Part shown: one piece after another, positions 24,430-32,723 of the stretch
Layout: every line of letters starts with the position of its first letter
How positions within the stretch are numbered: position 1 is the stretch's first letter
Assembly (NCBI RefSeq): GCF_014145675.1
Contig: NZ_JACGZW010000019.1
Location: forward strand, 114,278-178,277
DNA length: 64,000 bases
Direction of reading: 5' to 3'
From: Amycolatopsis dendrobii
GTDB lineage: Bacteria; Actinomycetota; Actinomycetes; Mycobacteriales; Pseudonocardiaceae
Made by a program: the position numbers and the translations under genes
Notes under the pieces: model-generated
What the model saw: the letters and a program-made list of their open reading frames with translations, nothing else
Databases searched by the model: none
What the model was told of the DNA's origin: nothing

Positions 24430-25955
24430 CCACCTGGCGCAACCCGCTGCGGGACCCCCGCGACAAGCGGCTGCCGCGGATCGCCGGGCCGTCGAGCCTG
24501 GTGATCTTCGGCGTCACCGGCGACCTGGCGCGCAAGAAGCTCATGCCCGCCATCTACGACCTCGCGCACCGCGGGCTGCTGCCCGCCGGGTTCTCGCTGG
24601 TCGGCTTCGCCCGCCGGGACTGGGAGCACCAGGACTTCGGCGAGCTCGTGCACGATTCGGTGCGCGAGCACGCGCGGACGCCGTTCAAGGAGTCGGTGTG
24701 GAACCGGCTCGCCGAAGGAATCCGGTTCGTCCAGGGCACTTTCGACGACGACGAAGCCTTCGACCGGCTCGCGAAGACCGTGCGCGAACTGGACGAGGAA
24801 CGAGGCACCGGCGGCAACACCGCGTTCTACCTGTCGATCCCGCCGGGCGCGTTCCCGGTGGTGACCAAGCAGCTGGCGCGTTCGGGCCTCGCGCAGGCCG
24901 ACGAGAACACCTGGCGGCGCGTGGTCATCGAGAAGCCGTTCGGGCACGATCTCCGCAGCGCCAAGGAGCTCAACGCGATCGTGAACGACGTCTTCCCCGA
25001 GGAGTCGGTGTTCCGCATCGACCACTACCTCGGCAAGGAGACGGTGCAGAACATCCTGGCGCTGCGCTTCGCGAACCAGCTGTTCGAGCCGATCTGGAAC
25101 GCGAACTTCATCGACCACGTGCAGATCACCATGGCCGAGGACATCGGCCTCGGCGGCCGCGCGGGGTACTACGACGGGATCGGCGCCGCACGCGACGTCA
25201 TCCAGAACCACTTGCTGCAATTGCTCGCCTTCACCGCGATGGACGAGCCGCTGTCGTTCGAGCCGAAGGCGCTGCGGTCGGAGAAGGCCAAGGTGCTGGC
25301 GGCGACCAAGCCGATGCTGCCGCTGCACGAGACCACCGCGCGCGGGCAGTACGCGGGCGGCTGGCAGGGCGGCACCAAGGTGCCGGGCCTGTTGCAGGAG
25401 GCCGGGTTCGCGAAGGACTCGACCACCGAGACGTACGCCGCGGTGACGCTGGAGGTGCAGAACCGACGCTGGGCGGGCGTGCCGTTCTACCTGCGCACCG
25501 GCAAGCGGCTCGGCCGCCGGGTCACCGAGATCGCGGTCGTGTTCAAGCGCGCGCCGCACCTGCCGTTCGATTCCACCTCCACCGAGGAGCTGGGGCAGAA
25601 CGCGCTGGTCATCCGCGTGCAGCCGGACGAGGGCATCACGCTGCGGTTCGGGTCGAAGGTGCCGGGGACCACGATGGAGGTCCGCGACGTCACGATGGAC
25701 TTCGGCTACGGCCACGCGTTCACCGAATCCTCGCCGGAGGCCTACGAGCGGCTGATCCTGGACGTGTTGCTTGGCGAGCCGTCGCTGTTCCCGGTGAACG
25801 AGGAAGTCGAGCTGTCGTGGGAAATCCTCGACCCGGTGCTGGCGCACTGGGCGAAGCTCGGCACCGCGCCGGAGCAGTACCCGCCGGGCAGCTGGGGACC
25901 GAAGTCGGCTGACGAGATGCTGGAACGTACCGGCAGGCACTGGAGGCGTCCGTGA
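24426..25955 (+). CDS. zwf: Glucose-6-phosphate 1-dehydrogenase
   Basis: First enzyme of the oxidative pentose-phosphate pathway, making 6-phosphogluconolactone and NADPH. The GTG at 24426 overlaps the pgi stop and gives 509 aa. The coenzyme motif is VIFGVTGDLARKKLMPA near residue 25; the substrate/active-site motif is FRIDHYLGKETVQN near 199, with the catalytic His in RIDHYLGK and a conserved EKPFGHDL before it. Its stop overlaps the opcA start (GTGA). Length is normal for a bacterial Zwf. Confidence 0.98.
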   Translation: MTTWRNPLRDPRDKRLPRIAGPSSLVIFGVTGDLARKKLMPAIYDLAHRGLLPAGFSLVGFARRDWEHQDFGELVHDSVREHARTPFKESVWNRLAEGIRFVQGTFDDDEAFDRLAKTVRELDEERGTGGNTAFYLSIPPGAFPVVTKQLARSGLAQADENTWRRVVIEKPFGHDLRSAKELNAIVNDVFPEESVFRIDHYLGKETVQNILALRFANQLFEPIWNANFIDHVQITMAEDIGLGGRAGYYDGIGAARDVIQNHLLQLLAFTAMDEPLSFEPKALRSEKAKVLAATKPMLPLHETTARGQYAGGWQGGTKVPGLLQEAGFAKDSTTETYAAVTLEVQNRRWAGVPFYLRTGKRLGRRVTEIAVVFKRAPHLPFDSTSTEELGQNALVIRVQPDEGITLRFGSKVPGTTMEVRDVTMDFGYGHAFTESSPEAYERLILDVLLGEPSLFPVNEEVELSWEILDPVLAHWAKLGTAPEQYPPGSWGPKSADEMLERTGRHWRRP

Positions 25956-26968
25956 TCATCGACCTGCCGTCGACCACGACGTCGGCGCTGAACAAAAAAC
26001 TGGTGGAGATCCGCGAGCAGGGCGGCCAGGTCGCGCTCGGCCGGGTGCTGACGCTGGTGATCGTCGCGGACGACGACGCCAAGCTCGAGGACGCCATCGA
26101 GGCCGCGAACGACGCGAGCCGCGAGCACCCGTCGCGGGTGATCGTCGTGGCGAAGGGCGCGCGCACGGCCGCGCCGCGCATAGACGGCCAGATCCGCGTC
26201 GGCGGCGACGCGGGCGCGAGCGAGGTCATCGTGCTGCGGCTGTACGGCCCGCTGGCCGCGCAGGGGCAGAGCGCCGTCGTGCCGCTGCTGCTGCCGGACG
26301 CGCCGATCGTCACCTGGTGGCCCGGTGCCGGTCCGAAGGCCCCCGCGGAGGACCCGCTCGGCCAGCTGGCACAGCGGCGGATCACCGACTCCGCCGCGGA
26401 AAAGAGCCCGATAAGGTCTCTCACCACGCGCGCGAAGTCCTATGTGGAGGGTGACACCGACCTGGCGTGGACCCGGCTGACCCGCTGGCGGGCGCAGCTG
26501 GTGTCGGCGCTGGATCTCCCGCCGTACGAGAAGATCACGAGCGCGACGGTGACCGGCGAGGCCGATTCGCCGTCCACCGAACTGCTCGCGGGCTGGCTCG
26601 CCGAGTACCTCAAGGCTCCGGTGCACCGGGTCAAGAGCTCGAGCGCGCAGGGCATCATCTCGGTGAAGCTGGAGCGGAAATCGGGCGCGGTGGAGCTGAC
26701 GCGGCCGGACGGACGGGTCGGCACGCTGACCCAGCCCGGCCAGCCGACGCGGCGGATCGCGTTGCAGCGGCGCAGCAACCCGGAGTGTCTCGTGGAGGAA
26801 CTGCGCCGGCTCGACCCGGACGAGATCTACGAGGCGGCGCTGCACGGGCTGCACAAGATCGCCGCGTCCAACGGGTCCAAGCCCGCTGCCGCCAAGGCTT
26901 CGGCCAAGCCCGCTGCCGCCGCGAAGCCGAAGACGCCCCGCAAGACCGCGGAAAAGAGCACGTCATGA
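25952..26968 (+). CDS. opcA: OpcA, glucose-6-phosphate dehydrogenase assembly/activator protein
   Basis: Assists the oligomerisation and activity of Zwf; it is not itself catalytic. The GTG at 25952 overlaps the zwf stop and gives 338 aa. Family features are PLLLPDAPIVTWWPG and RSLTTRAKSYVEGDTDLAWTR. The C-terminal 35 residues are an alanine-, lysine- and proline-rich tail (KPAAAKASAKPAAAAKPKT), probably disordered and basic like a histone tail. The stop overlaps the pgl ATG. The order zwf-opcA-pgl is conserved across actinobacteria. Confidence 0.95.
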   Translation: MIIDLPSTTTSALNKKLVEIREQGGQVALGRVLTLVIVADDDAKLEDAIEAANDASREHPSRVIVVAKGARTAAPRIDGQIRVGGDAGASEVIVLRLYGPLAAQGQSAVVPLLLPDAPIVTWWPGAGPKAPAEDPLGQLAQRRITDSAAEKSPIRSLTTRAKSYVEGDTDLAWTRLTRWRAQLVSALDLPPYEKITSATVTGEADSPSTELLAGWLAEYLKAPVHRVKSSSAQGIISVKLERKSGAVELTRPDGRVGTLTQPGQPTRRIALQRRSNPECLVEELRRLDPDEIYEAALHGLHKIAASNGSKPAAAKASAKPAAAAKPKTPRKTAEKSTS

Positions 26969-27738
26969 GCCGGACCGAGGTCGTCGTCTACGAAAACCCG
27001 GACCTGCTGGCCGCGGCCGCCGCGGCTCGCCTGGTGACGCGGATCGTCGACGTGCAGGCAGCCCGCGGTGCGGCGTCGGTGGTGCTCACCGGCGGCGGCA
27101 CGGGTATCGCCGTGCTGCGGGAACTGCGGGAATCGAGCGCACGGGACGCGATCGACTGGTCGCGGCTGGACATCTACTGGGGCGACGAACGGTTCGTCCC
27201 GGCGGATTCGGACGAGCGCAACGAGAAGGGCGCGCGCGAAGCCCTGCTCGACCACGTTCCGCTGGCTCCGGAGCGGGTGCACGCGATGGCCCCGTCGGAC
27301 GGCGAATTCGGCGACGACGTCGACGCGGCCGCCGAGGCCTACGCGAAGGTCCTCTCCGACGCGGCGGGCCCCGGCGCGGACGTGCCGGAGTTCGACATCA
27401 TGCTGCTGGGCCTCGGCGGCGAGGGCCACACGGCGTCGCTGTTCCCGGAAACCGCCGAGGTGCGCGAAACCCAGCGTTCGGTGGTGCCGGTCCGCGACTG
27501 CCCGAAGCCTCCGCCGACGCGCGTGTCGCTGACGCTGCCTGCCATCCGCCGTGCCCGCGAGGTGTGGCTGATGACGGCGGGCACCGCCAAGGCGGACGCG
27601 GTCGCGCAGGCACTGGCGGGTGCGCCGGAAACGCAGATCCCGGTCTCGGGCGCCCGCGGGTACCGGCGGACGCTGTGGCTCCTCGATCGCGAGGCGGCCG
27701 GGAAGCTTACGAAGGTGTACCAGCCGCCGGCTGAGTAA
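26965..27738 (+). CDS. pgl: 6-phosphogluconolactonase
   Basis: Hydrolyses 6-phosphogluconolactone made by Zwf. The 257-aa product starts at the ATG at 26965, overlapping the opcA stop. NagB/Pgl-family motifs are VVLTGGGTGIAVLREL near residue 35, DIYWGDERFVPADS near 70 and IMLLGLGGEGHTASLFP near 145, which holds the catalytic histidine. It is the last gene of the operon; a strong intrinsic terminator begins 17 bp downstream. Confidence 0.97.
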   Translation: MSRTEVVVYENPDLLAAAAAARLVTRIVDVQAARGAASVVLTGGGTGIAVLRELRESSARDAIDWSRLDIYWGDERFVPADSDERNEKGAREALLDHVPLAPERVHAMAPSDGEFGDDVDAAAEAYAKVLSDAAGPGADVPEFDIMLLGLGGEGHTASLFPETAEVRETQRSVVPVRDCPKPPPTRVSLTLPAIRRAREVWLMTAGTAKADAVAQALAGAPETQIPVSGARGYRRTLWLLDREAAGKLTKVYQPPAE

Positions 27739-27754
27739 GACGGTTGCCGGGAAG

Positions 27755-27787
27755 GGCTCCTCGCGTGATGACGCGGGGAGCCTTTTT
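27755..27787 (+). terminator. Intrinsic terminator of the tkt-pgl operon
   Basis: Arms GGCTCCTCGCGT and ACGCGGGGAGCC (12 bp, one G-T pair) around a GATG loop, followed by five T. The upstream strand shares CCGGGAAGGGCTCCT-GCG with the palindromic repeat at 60138, suggesting that this terminator derives from that repeat family. Confidence 0.9.
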
Positions 27788-27817
27788 CGTTGCGGGGCAA
27801 GGGAAGCGGGCGGGCGG

Positions 27818-27862
27818 TCGTGAGTGTTCGCGCCGGGTTGGAACCGGCGCAGACACTCACGA
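27818..27862. repeat. 44/45-bp dispersed palindromic element, copy 3
   Basis: Outer arms TCGTGAGTG / CACTCACGA are perfect; the inner hairpin is stronger than in other copies (CGCCGGGTT / AACCGGCG with one bulged base). The stop codon of the minus-strand GntR gene (27857-27859) falls in the right arm. Confidence 0.9.
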
Positions 27863-28519
27863 GTCCCCCGCACCGGTCAACAGCTCCGCCGTTGCCGCCA
27901 GATGATCCATCAGCAACCCCGCCGCCTCCTCCGGGTCCCGGCTCAGCGCGGCCCGCTCCAGTTCCTCGTGCTGGGCGAGCACGTCCTCCGCCGGCAGCCG
28001 GTACGCGGGGTGCACCGTCCAGCGCCGGGCCAGTTCGCTCGCGCTCCACATCCGGTCGAAATTCTCCAACAGCACCGCGTTCCCGCAGCCGTCGAGCAGC
28101 GTGCGGTGGAACAAGCGGTGCGCCTCAGCCCAAGCAGCGGAGTAGTAGCTGCCTTCGTCCGGCACATACATCGGCGTCCGGGCGAGCCGGTGCCCCGCCG
28201 CGCGCACTCGCGTCTCCCACTCCAGGTCTCCGCGCGCGACGGACAACCGCAGCATCGCGGGCTCGACCGTCTGACGCGCCTCGACGATCTCCTGCCACCG
28301 CCGATCGGCCATCGCGGGCACCGCGAAGCCGCGGTTCGCGAGCCGTTCCGCCAGCCCCTCCCCGACCAGCCGCACCAGCGCCTCCCGCACCACGGCCAGG
28401 CTGACCTCGTACCGCGCTGCCAGTTCCTGCGGTTTCAGCGCCTGCCCCGGCTCGACCTCGCCGCGCATGATCGCGTCGCGGACCTGGTCGTAGATCTGCT
28501 CGGACAGCATCTGCTTCAT
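27857..28519 (-). CDS. GntR-family transcriptional regulator (FadR/FCD subgroup)
   Basis: DNA-binding repressor or activator with an effector-binding helical domain. The 220-aa product from the ATG at 28519 (MKQMLSEQIYDQV) has an N-terminal GntR winged helix (IMRGEVEPGQALKPQELA, then VSLAVVREALVRL) and an all-alpha FCD domain from about residue 85 with the metal/effector histidines in AEAHRLFHRTLLDGCG and later positions. A longer ATG at 28549 would place the start inside a palindrome. It is divergent from the PEBP gene, 81 bp apart, and probably regulates itself and that gene. The final codons lie in a dispersed palindromic repeat. Confidence 0.88.
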   Translation of the reverse strand: MKQMLSEQIYDQVRDAIMRGEVEPGQALKPQELAARYEVSLAVVREALVRLVGEGLAERLANRGFAVPAMADRRWQEIVEARQTVEPAMLRLSVARGDLEWETRVRAAGHRLARTPMYVPDEGSYYSAAWAEAHRLFHRTLLDGCGNAVLLENFDRMWSASELARRWTVHPAYRLPAEDVLAQHEELERAALSRDPEEAAGLLMDHLAATAELLTGAGDS

Positions 28520-28543
28520 GGTCTCAGGATAGACGATCCCTAA

Positions 28544-28574
28544 AATCATCGATTATTAGTGCTATAGTCGATAG
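28544..28574. promoter_or_regulatory. Paired palindromes in the gntR / PEBP divergent promoter
   Basis: Two inverted repeats stand side by side in an AT-rich 31-bp patch: AAT-ATCGAT-ATT at 28544-28557 (with one mismatched pair) and CTAT-AGTCG-ATAG at 28562-28574. Position between divergent genes, one encoding a GntR regulator, suggests operators for that regulator. Function is inferred. Confidence 0.5.
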
Positions 28575-28600
28575 TATCCCGCTTCCATCGAGAGGAACCC

Positions 28601-29140
28601 ATGTCCGCCAACTCCCCGTTCGCGCGCCTTCCCGAGGCGCCGAGCTTCACCGTCACCAGCACGACCGTCGCCGATGGCGCGGCCTGGTCCGCCGAGCAGT
28701 TCTCGGGGATCTTCGGCGTGCCCGGCGGCAAGGACATTTCGCCGCAGCTGTCCTGGTCCGGCGCCCCGGAAGGCACGAAGAGCTACGCCGTCACGGTCTA
28801 CGACCCCGACGCGCCGACCGGCTCCGGCTTCTGGCACTGGGCAGTCGCCGACATCCCCGCCGCCGTCACCGACCTGCCGGAAGGCGCGGGCGACGACATC
28901 GGCTCCGCTCTGCCCGAGGGTGCCTTCCAGCTGCGCGGCGACGCGGGCGCCGCACGCTTCATCGGCGCGGCCCCGCCCGCCGGCCACGGCGAACACCGCT
29001 ACTTCGTCGTCGTGCACGCCCTGGATGTCGCATCGATCGGCGTCCCGGCGGACGCGACCCCCGCCGTACTCGGGTTCACGATGTTCGGCCACGTGCTCGG
29101 CCGTGCGGTTCTCGTCGCGACGGCGGAGACGCCTGCGTAA
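28601..29140 (+). CDS. PEBP-family protein (YbhB/YbcL type)
   Basis: Small soluble phosphatidylethanolamine-binding-protein homologue; bacterial members have unclear functions, some inhibit kinases or bind anions. The 179-aa product shows the family motifs DISPQLSWSGAPEGTKS and VYDPDAPTGSGFWHWAVADIP (the DPDxP and HW ligand-pocket signature), and GEHRYFVVVHALD. There is no signal peptide. The ATG at 28601 is preceded by GAGAGGAA. It is divergent from the GntR gene, which probably controls it. Confidence 0.92.
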   Translation: MSANSPFARLPEAPSFTVTSTTVADGAAWSAEQFSGIFGVPGGKDISPQLSWSGAPEGTKSYAVTVYDPDAPTGSGFWHWAVADIPAAVTDLPEGAGDDIGSALPEGAFQLRGDAGAARFIGAAPPAGHGEHRYFVVVHALDVASIGVPADATPAVLGFTMFGHVLGRAVLVATAETPA

Positions 29141-29575
29141 ACCCCAGCCGACCGCTCACTCCGGCCGCCGCGTCCGTGCTCGCCACGACGCGGCGGCCTT
29201 CGACTGCGCAGCGACACTTTCCTCCCACCCGCACGGGTGATCTCTCCCCTGTACGCGTGGCACGGACTCAGCGTCGACCTGGGCGGCAAACGGAGCAACT
29301 GACACTCGGCCAAAAAGCGGCTCACCAGTATGTGGGAACCGCCGTATGGTGAACATAAGGTGATGTGATCGACACTAGGTGATGTCGACCGCGCTTCGTT
29401 CATCCTGTTGGAGCAGTCGTGGAGATTACAACACCACTAGAACCACTCTGGGTGAAACTTACTGGCAACACACATGTTCCCGTTAGCATCCGCACATTTG
29501 TTCACCGCCGCGCGTCCCGATCGGGTGGCCGGAGCATCTCATCACTAAGTCCACAAGACGAATGGGGTCGCCGCG
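29141..29575. other. Non-coding leader upstream of the histidine kinase
   Basis: 435 bp without a convincing gene. From about 29330 it is distinctly AT-richer than its neighbours. A nonamer AGGTGATGT is directly repeated at 29358 and 29377, 19 bp apart (about two helical turns), which could be a regulator binding pair. No T-run terminator for the PEBP gene was seen. Confidence 0.5.
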
Positions 29576-30778
29576 ATGAGCACTGAGGGACTCTCGATTC
29601 CTGGCATCTCGATGAGCAGCTCCGCCGCGGGAGCCGCCCGGCGAGCCAGGCGTGCCAGCCTGACCGGGGCGTTCGCCGTGTTCCGGAAGCCCCTCGTCGC
29701 GACGATCGCCGTCGAAGCGGTGGTCGTGCTGCTGGCGGTGCTCGACGTCTGGCTCGTCGTGCCGCCCAAAGCACAGCCCTATTCGCTGTACCTGTCGGCC
29801 GCCGCGTGCCTCGCGGTCGTGGTGCGGCGGCGGTTCCCGTTCCTCGCGGTGCTCGCCGCGGTGCCGGGATTCTTCGCCGGATGGGCGCAGCTCGCGTCGA
29901 TGCTCAACCTCGGCATGCTCGCGACGCGGCGGCAACTGCACTGGCAGACCTGGGTCGGCGCCGGACTGGTGTTCACCTGCCGGTTCGTGCGGTGGCCGCT
30001 GCCGGAGTTCGCGGAACTGAGCTGGCGCGAACACGTCCTCGACGGGATCTACGGCGTGCTGGTGGCCGGAATGCCGATCGCGATCGGCCTGCTGATCGGG
30101 GCGCGCGCGGAGATCTCGGCGAAACTGCGCGAACTGGCGAAGAGCCGCGACCGCGAACGCCGCTTCCACGCCGACGCGGTGCGCGCCGAGGAACGCGCCC
30201 GGCTGGCCCGCGAAATGCACGACGTGGTTTCGCACCAGATCACGCTGATCGCCATGCAGGCCGGCGCGCTGCAGGCGCAGGCGAAGGAAGGCCCGGCGCT
30301 GGAGACGGCGCAGGTCATCCGCCAGCTGTCGACGCGGACGCTCGAGGAACTGCGCTCGCTGGTGAGCGTCCTGCGCTCCGGCTCCGGCGACGACGGCCCG
30401 CGCCCCGGCATCGGGGAGCTGGACCACCTGATCCGCGAGTGCGACGTCCCGGTGCAGCTGACCGTCGAGCAGCTCCCGGACACCTTGCCGAGCCAGGTCT
30501 CGGCGGCGGCGTACCGGACGGTGCAGGAATGCCTGACGAACGTCCACAAACACGCCCCCGGCGCGACGGCGACGATCCGCATCCACGCGGCGAGCGGCGC
30601 GCTGGACATCGAGGTCGAGAACGCCCGCGCCTGCCGCGCGGGCGAGGCTTTCCCGTCGGGCGGCCACGGGCTCACGGGCCTCGCCGAACGCGCCCGGCTC
30701 CTGGGCGGAAGCTTCGAAACGTCCGGAACGGAGGACGGCGGATTCCGGGTTCGGGCGCGGTATCCGCTGGATCGCTGA
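29576..30778 (+). CDS. Orphan sensor histidine kinase (HisKA_3 / NarL-type)
   Basis: Membrane sensor that autophosphorylates on a histidine and would phosphorylate a LuxR/NarL-type regulator. The 400-aa protein has five or so hydrophobic segments between residues 40 and 175, a short coiled linker (LRELAKSRDRERRFHADAVR), the phosphoacceptor His215 in REMHDVVSHQ, the N-box around Asn322 in QECLTNVHKHAPG and the G-box SGGHGLTGLAERARLLGG. No response regulator gene lies within the window, so the partner is elsewhere. The start ATG at 29576 is the first in frame; a weak GGGG lies upstream. The stimulus is unknown. Confidence 0.9.
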   Translation: MSTEGLSIPGISMSSSAAGAARRARRASLTGAFAVFRKPLVATIAVEAVVVLLAVLDVWLVVPPKAQPYSLYLSAAACLAVVVRRRFPFLAVLAAVPGFFAGWAQLASMLNLGMLATRRQLHWQTWVGAGLVFTCRFVRWPLPEFAELSWREHVLDGIYGVLVAGMPIAIGLLIGARAEISAKLRELAKSRDRERRFHADAVRAEERARLAREMHDVVSHQITLIAMQAGALQAQAKEGPALETAQVIRQLSTRTLEELRSLVSVLRSGSGDDGPRPGIGELDHLIRECDVPVQLTVEQLPDTLPSQVSAAAYRTVQECLTNVHKHAPGATATIRIHAASGALDIEVENARACRAGEAFPSGGHGLTGLAERARLLGGSFETSGTEDGGFRVRARYPLDR

Positions 30779-30962
30779 GCCTGGCCGGACCCTGAAATTG
30801 GTCCGGACCGGTCAAGAAACCTGGCCCTGCCGAGAGCTTGCTCGCGCCCGGCCGGAAACCGGCCTTCCGAAGGTCTAGACCTGCTCCTCGCCGGTCTGGA
30901 CCACTTGAGCGATACGCCCCGAACGGGAGTGTCTCCGCCGGACTGAGCCTCTTTGGCGGTAC

Positions 30963-31009
30963 GTGAGGGGAACCCTGACGAAATCTGATTCCCTCAGGGT
31001 TCCTCTCAC
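30963..31009. repeat. 47-bp palindromic element (second family), copy a
   Basis: Arms starting GTGAGGGGAACCCTGA and ending CAGGGTTCCTCTCAC pair over 22 bp with three mismatches around CTG. Related sequences lie at 60138-60182 and 63683-63772. It sits in the 370-bp gap between the histidine kinase and rbpA; the rest of that gap (30779-31086) holds nothing I can identify. Confidence 0.8.
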
Positions 31010-31086
31010 GCACCGCAACCGGTTCCTGACCGTGCCGCAGTGGTCTGGACCTGCCCCGGTCAGGCCGCCCCAGTGCCTCGGGAACT

Positions 31087-31131
31087 AAAAAACCACCGGC
31101 CCTCGCCCTCGCGGACGGGGAAGCCGGTGGT
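31087..31131 (-). terminator. Intrinsic terminator of rbpA
   Basis: On the minus strand, arms ACCACCGGC and GCCGGTGGT (9 bp) enclose a GC-rich loop and are followed by six T, 17 bp after the rbpA stop. A standard rho-independent signal. Confidence 0.88.
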
Positions 31132-31148
31132 CCCGGAGAAACCGTGCC

Positions 31149-31493
31149 TCAGATCAATTCGCGGCGCTGGCGGAGGCGCTCGAGCGCTTCGGCGAGGATG
31201 GCCTCGCCGTCGGCGTCGCTGCGGCGTTCCTTCACGTAAGCCAGATGCGTCTTGTACGGCTCGGTACGAGGCGCGGCGGGCGGATTCTGCTCGTCCTGAC
31301 CGCCCGGGAGCCCGCAGCGCGGGCAGTCCCATTCGTCGGGGATTTCCGCGTCCATCGCGAACGACGGGCGAGCCTCGTGCCCGTTCGCGCACCAATACGA
31401 CACCCGGCGCCGTGGCGCCGATTCACCCCGCTCCGATTCGCCCGAAGGACCGGCACCCACGCGGGTGCCGCGAATCGCGTTACCGCCAACCAT
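31149..31493 (-). CDS. rbpA: RNA polymerase-binding protein RbpA
   Basis: Actinobacterial factor that binds sigma-A and the polymerase beta' subunit and stabilises the open promoter complex. The 114-aa product has the RbpA core with a zinc-binding set Cys35, His39, Cys57 and Cys60 (SYWCANGHEARPSFA and EWDCPRCGLPGG), then the sigma-interaction C-terminus YKTHLAYVKERRSDADGE and EALERLRQRR. The ATG at 31493 is preceded by GTGAGGAT. It lies 76 bp after secG on the same strand and has its own strong terminator. Confidence 0.95.
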   Translation of the reverse strand: MVGGNAIRGTRVGAGPSGESERGESAPRRRVSYWCANGHEARPSFAMDAEIPDEWDCPRCGLPGGQDEQNPPAAPRTEPYKTHLAYVKERRSDADGEAILAEALERLRQRRELI

Positions 31494-31569
31494 GAATCCT
31501 CACCCGTTGGAATCGGCGGCGCGCCCCCCAATAGGCACGCCGATCGCAAGTCCCCTTCCGGGGACCCGG

Positions 31570-31800
31570 TCAGACCTTGAGCAGGAGGCCGAGACCCACG
31601 ATGCTGATCAGCCAGATGGCTCCGAGCAGCAGCGTGATCCGGTCGAGGTTCTTCTCGGCGACGCTGGACCCCGCGAGACTCGACTGCATCCCCCCGCCGA
31701 ACAGCGACGACAGGCCGCCGCCCCGGCCGCGGTGCAGCAGCACGGCCACCACCAGCAGCACGCTGGAGGCGATCAACAGGATTTGCAGGAACAGCTTCAT
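31570..31800 (-). CDS. secG: Preprotein translocase subunit SecG
   Basis: Small membrane subunit of the SecYEG channel. The 76-aa protein has two hydrophobic segments (ILLIASSVLLVVAVLLH, then ITLLLGAIWLISIVGLGLLL) joined by the characteristic glycine-rich cytosolic loop GRGGGLSSLFGGGMQSSLAG. Length and layout are typical. It follows tpiA by 137 bp; a structured 51-bp hairpin stands in that leader. The gap-pgk-tpiA-secG order is the same as in M. tuberculosis. Confidence 0.95.
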   Translation of the reverse strand: MKLFLQILLIASSVLLVVAVLLHRGRGGGLSSLFGGGMQSSLAGSSVAEKNLDRITLLLGAIWLISIVGLGLLLKV

Positions 31801-31827
31801 GTCATCCTCTGTGCTTGTCGGAGCATG

Positions 31828-31878
31828 CAGGGGTACGGCCGGACCCGCACCAGCGTGCGGATCTTCACCGTACCCCTG
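31828..31878 (-). other. Two-tier stem-loop in the secG leader
   Basis: Outer arms CAGGGGTACGG / CCGTACCCCTG (11 bp, perfect) enclose an inner CCGCAC / GTGCGG hairpin. It ends 27 bp before the secG start and lies 59 bp after the tpiA stop. There is no T-run, so it may be an attenuator, an mRNA stabiliser or a rho-type end rather than a simple terminator. Confidence 0.6.
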
Positions 31879-31937
31879 GACTCGTCCACTGCTCTAGTGA
31901 CGGACCGAACACACAGGCTACCCGGTAGTGCCCACGA

Positions 31938-32723
31938 TCAGGGCAGCGGGCCACCGGCGGCGAGCGCGCAGAGCTTGGTGAACTCCTCGCCGTCCAGGCT
32001 CGCGCCGCCGACCAGCGCGCCGTCGATGTTGTCCGCGGCCACCAGCTCGGAGACGTTCCCGGACTTCACCGAGCCGCCGTAGAGCACCCGGACCGCGGTG
32101 GCGACCTCGTCGCCGTACTTCTCCGACAGCGTCCCGCGCAGGGACTTGCAGACCTCTTCGGCGTCGGCGGCGGTCGCGACCTTGCCGGTGCCGATGGCCC
32201 ACACCGGCTCGTACGCGATCACGACGGCCTGCACCTGCTCGGCCTTGAGCCCCTTGAGGCCCTCGATCAGCTGGTTGCGGGTGTGCTCGAGGTGCTCGCC
32301 CGCCTCGCGGATCTCGAGTTCCTCGCCCACGCACAGAATCGGCGTGATGCCGTGCTTGAGCGCGGCCTTGACCTTCTTGTTGACCAGCTCGTCGGTCTCG
32401 CCGTGGATCGCGCGCCGCTCCGAGTGCCCGACGGTGACGAAGCTGCAGCCCAGCTTCGCCAGCATCGGGCCGGAGATGTCGCCGGTGAACGCGCCCGAGT
32501 CCTGCGGCGACAGGTCCTGCGCGCCGTAGGTCAGGGAGAGCTTGTCGGCGTCGATCAGGGTCTGCACGCTGCGGATGTCGGTGAACGGCGGCAGCACGGC
32601 CACGTCCACCTTCGCGTAGTACTTCTCCGGCAGCGCGAAGGCGATCTTCTGCACCAGGGCGATGGCCTCGAGGTGGTTGAGGTTCATCTTCCAGTTGCCT
32701 GCCACCAGGGGCTTGCGTGCCAC
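31938..32723 (-). CDS. tpiA: Triosephosphate isomerase
   Basis: Interconverts dihydroxyacetone phosphate and glyceraldehyde-3-phosphate. The GTG at 32723 follows the pgk TAA with no gap, with GGAGGGGAAG at the end of pgk as ribosome-binding site. The 261-aa product has the catalytic set Lys12 in GNWKMN, His100 in VTVGHSERR and Glu172 in AYEPVWAIGTG, and the phosphate-binding loop VLYGGSVKSGN. It is the third gene of the gap-pgk-tpiA glycolytic operon. Confidence 0.98.
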   Translation of the reverse strand: MARKPLVAGNWKMNLNHLEAIALVQKIAFALPEKYYAKVDVAVLPPFTDIRSVQTLIDADKLSLTYGAQDLSPQDSGAFTGDISGPMLAKLGCSFVTVGHSERRAIHGETDELVNKKVKAALKHGITPILCVGEELEIREAGEHLEHTRNQLIEGLKGLKAEQVQAVVIAYEPVWAIGTGKVATAADAEEVCKSLRGTLSEKYGDEVATAVRVLYGGSVKSGNVSELVAADNIDGALVGGASLDGEEFTKLCALAAGGPLP

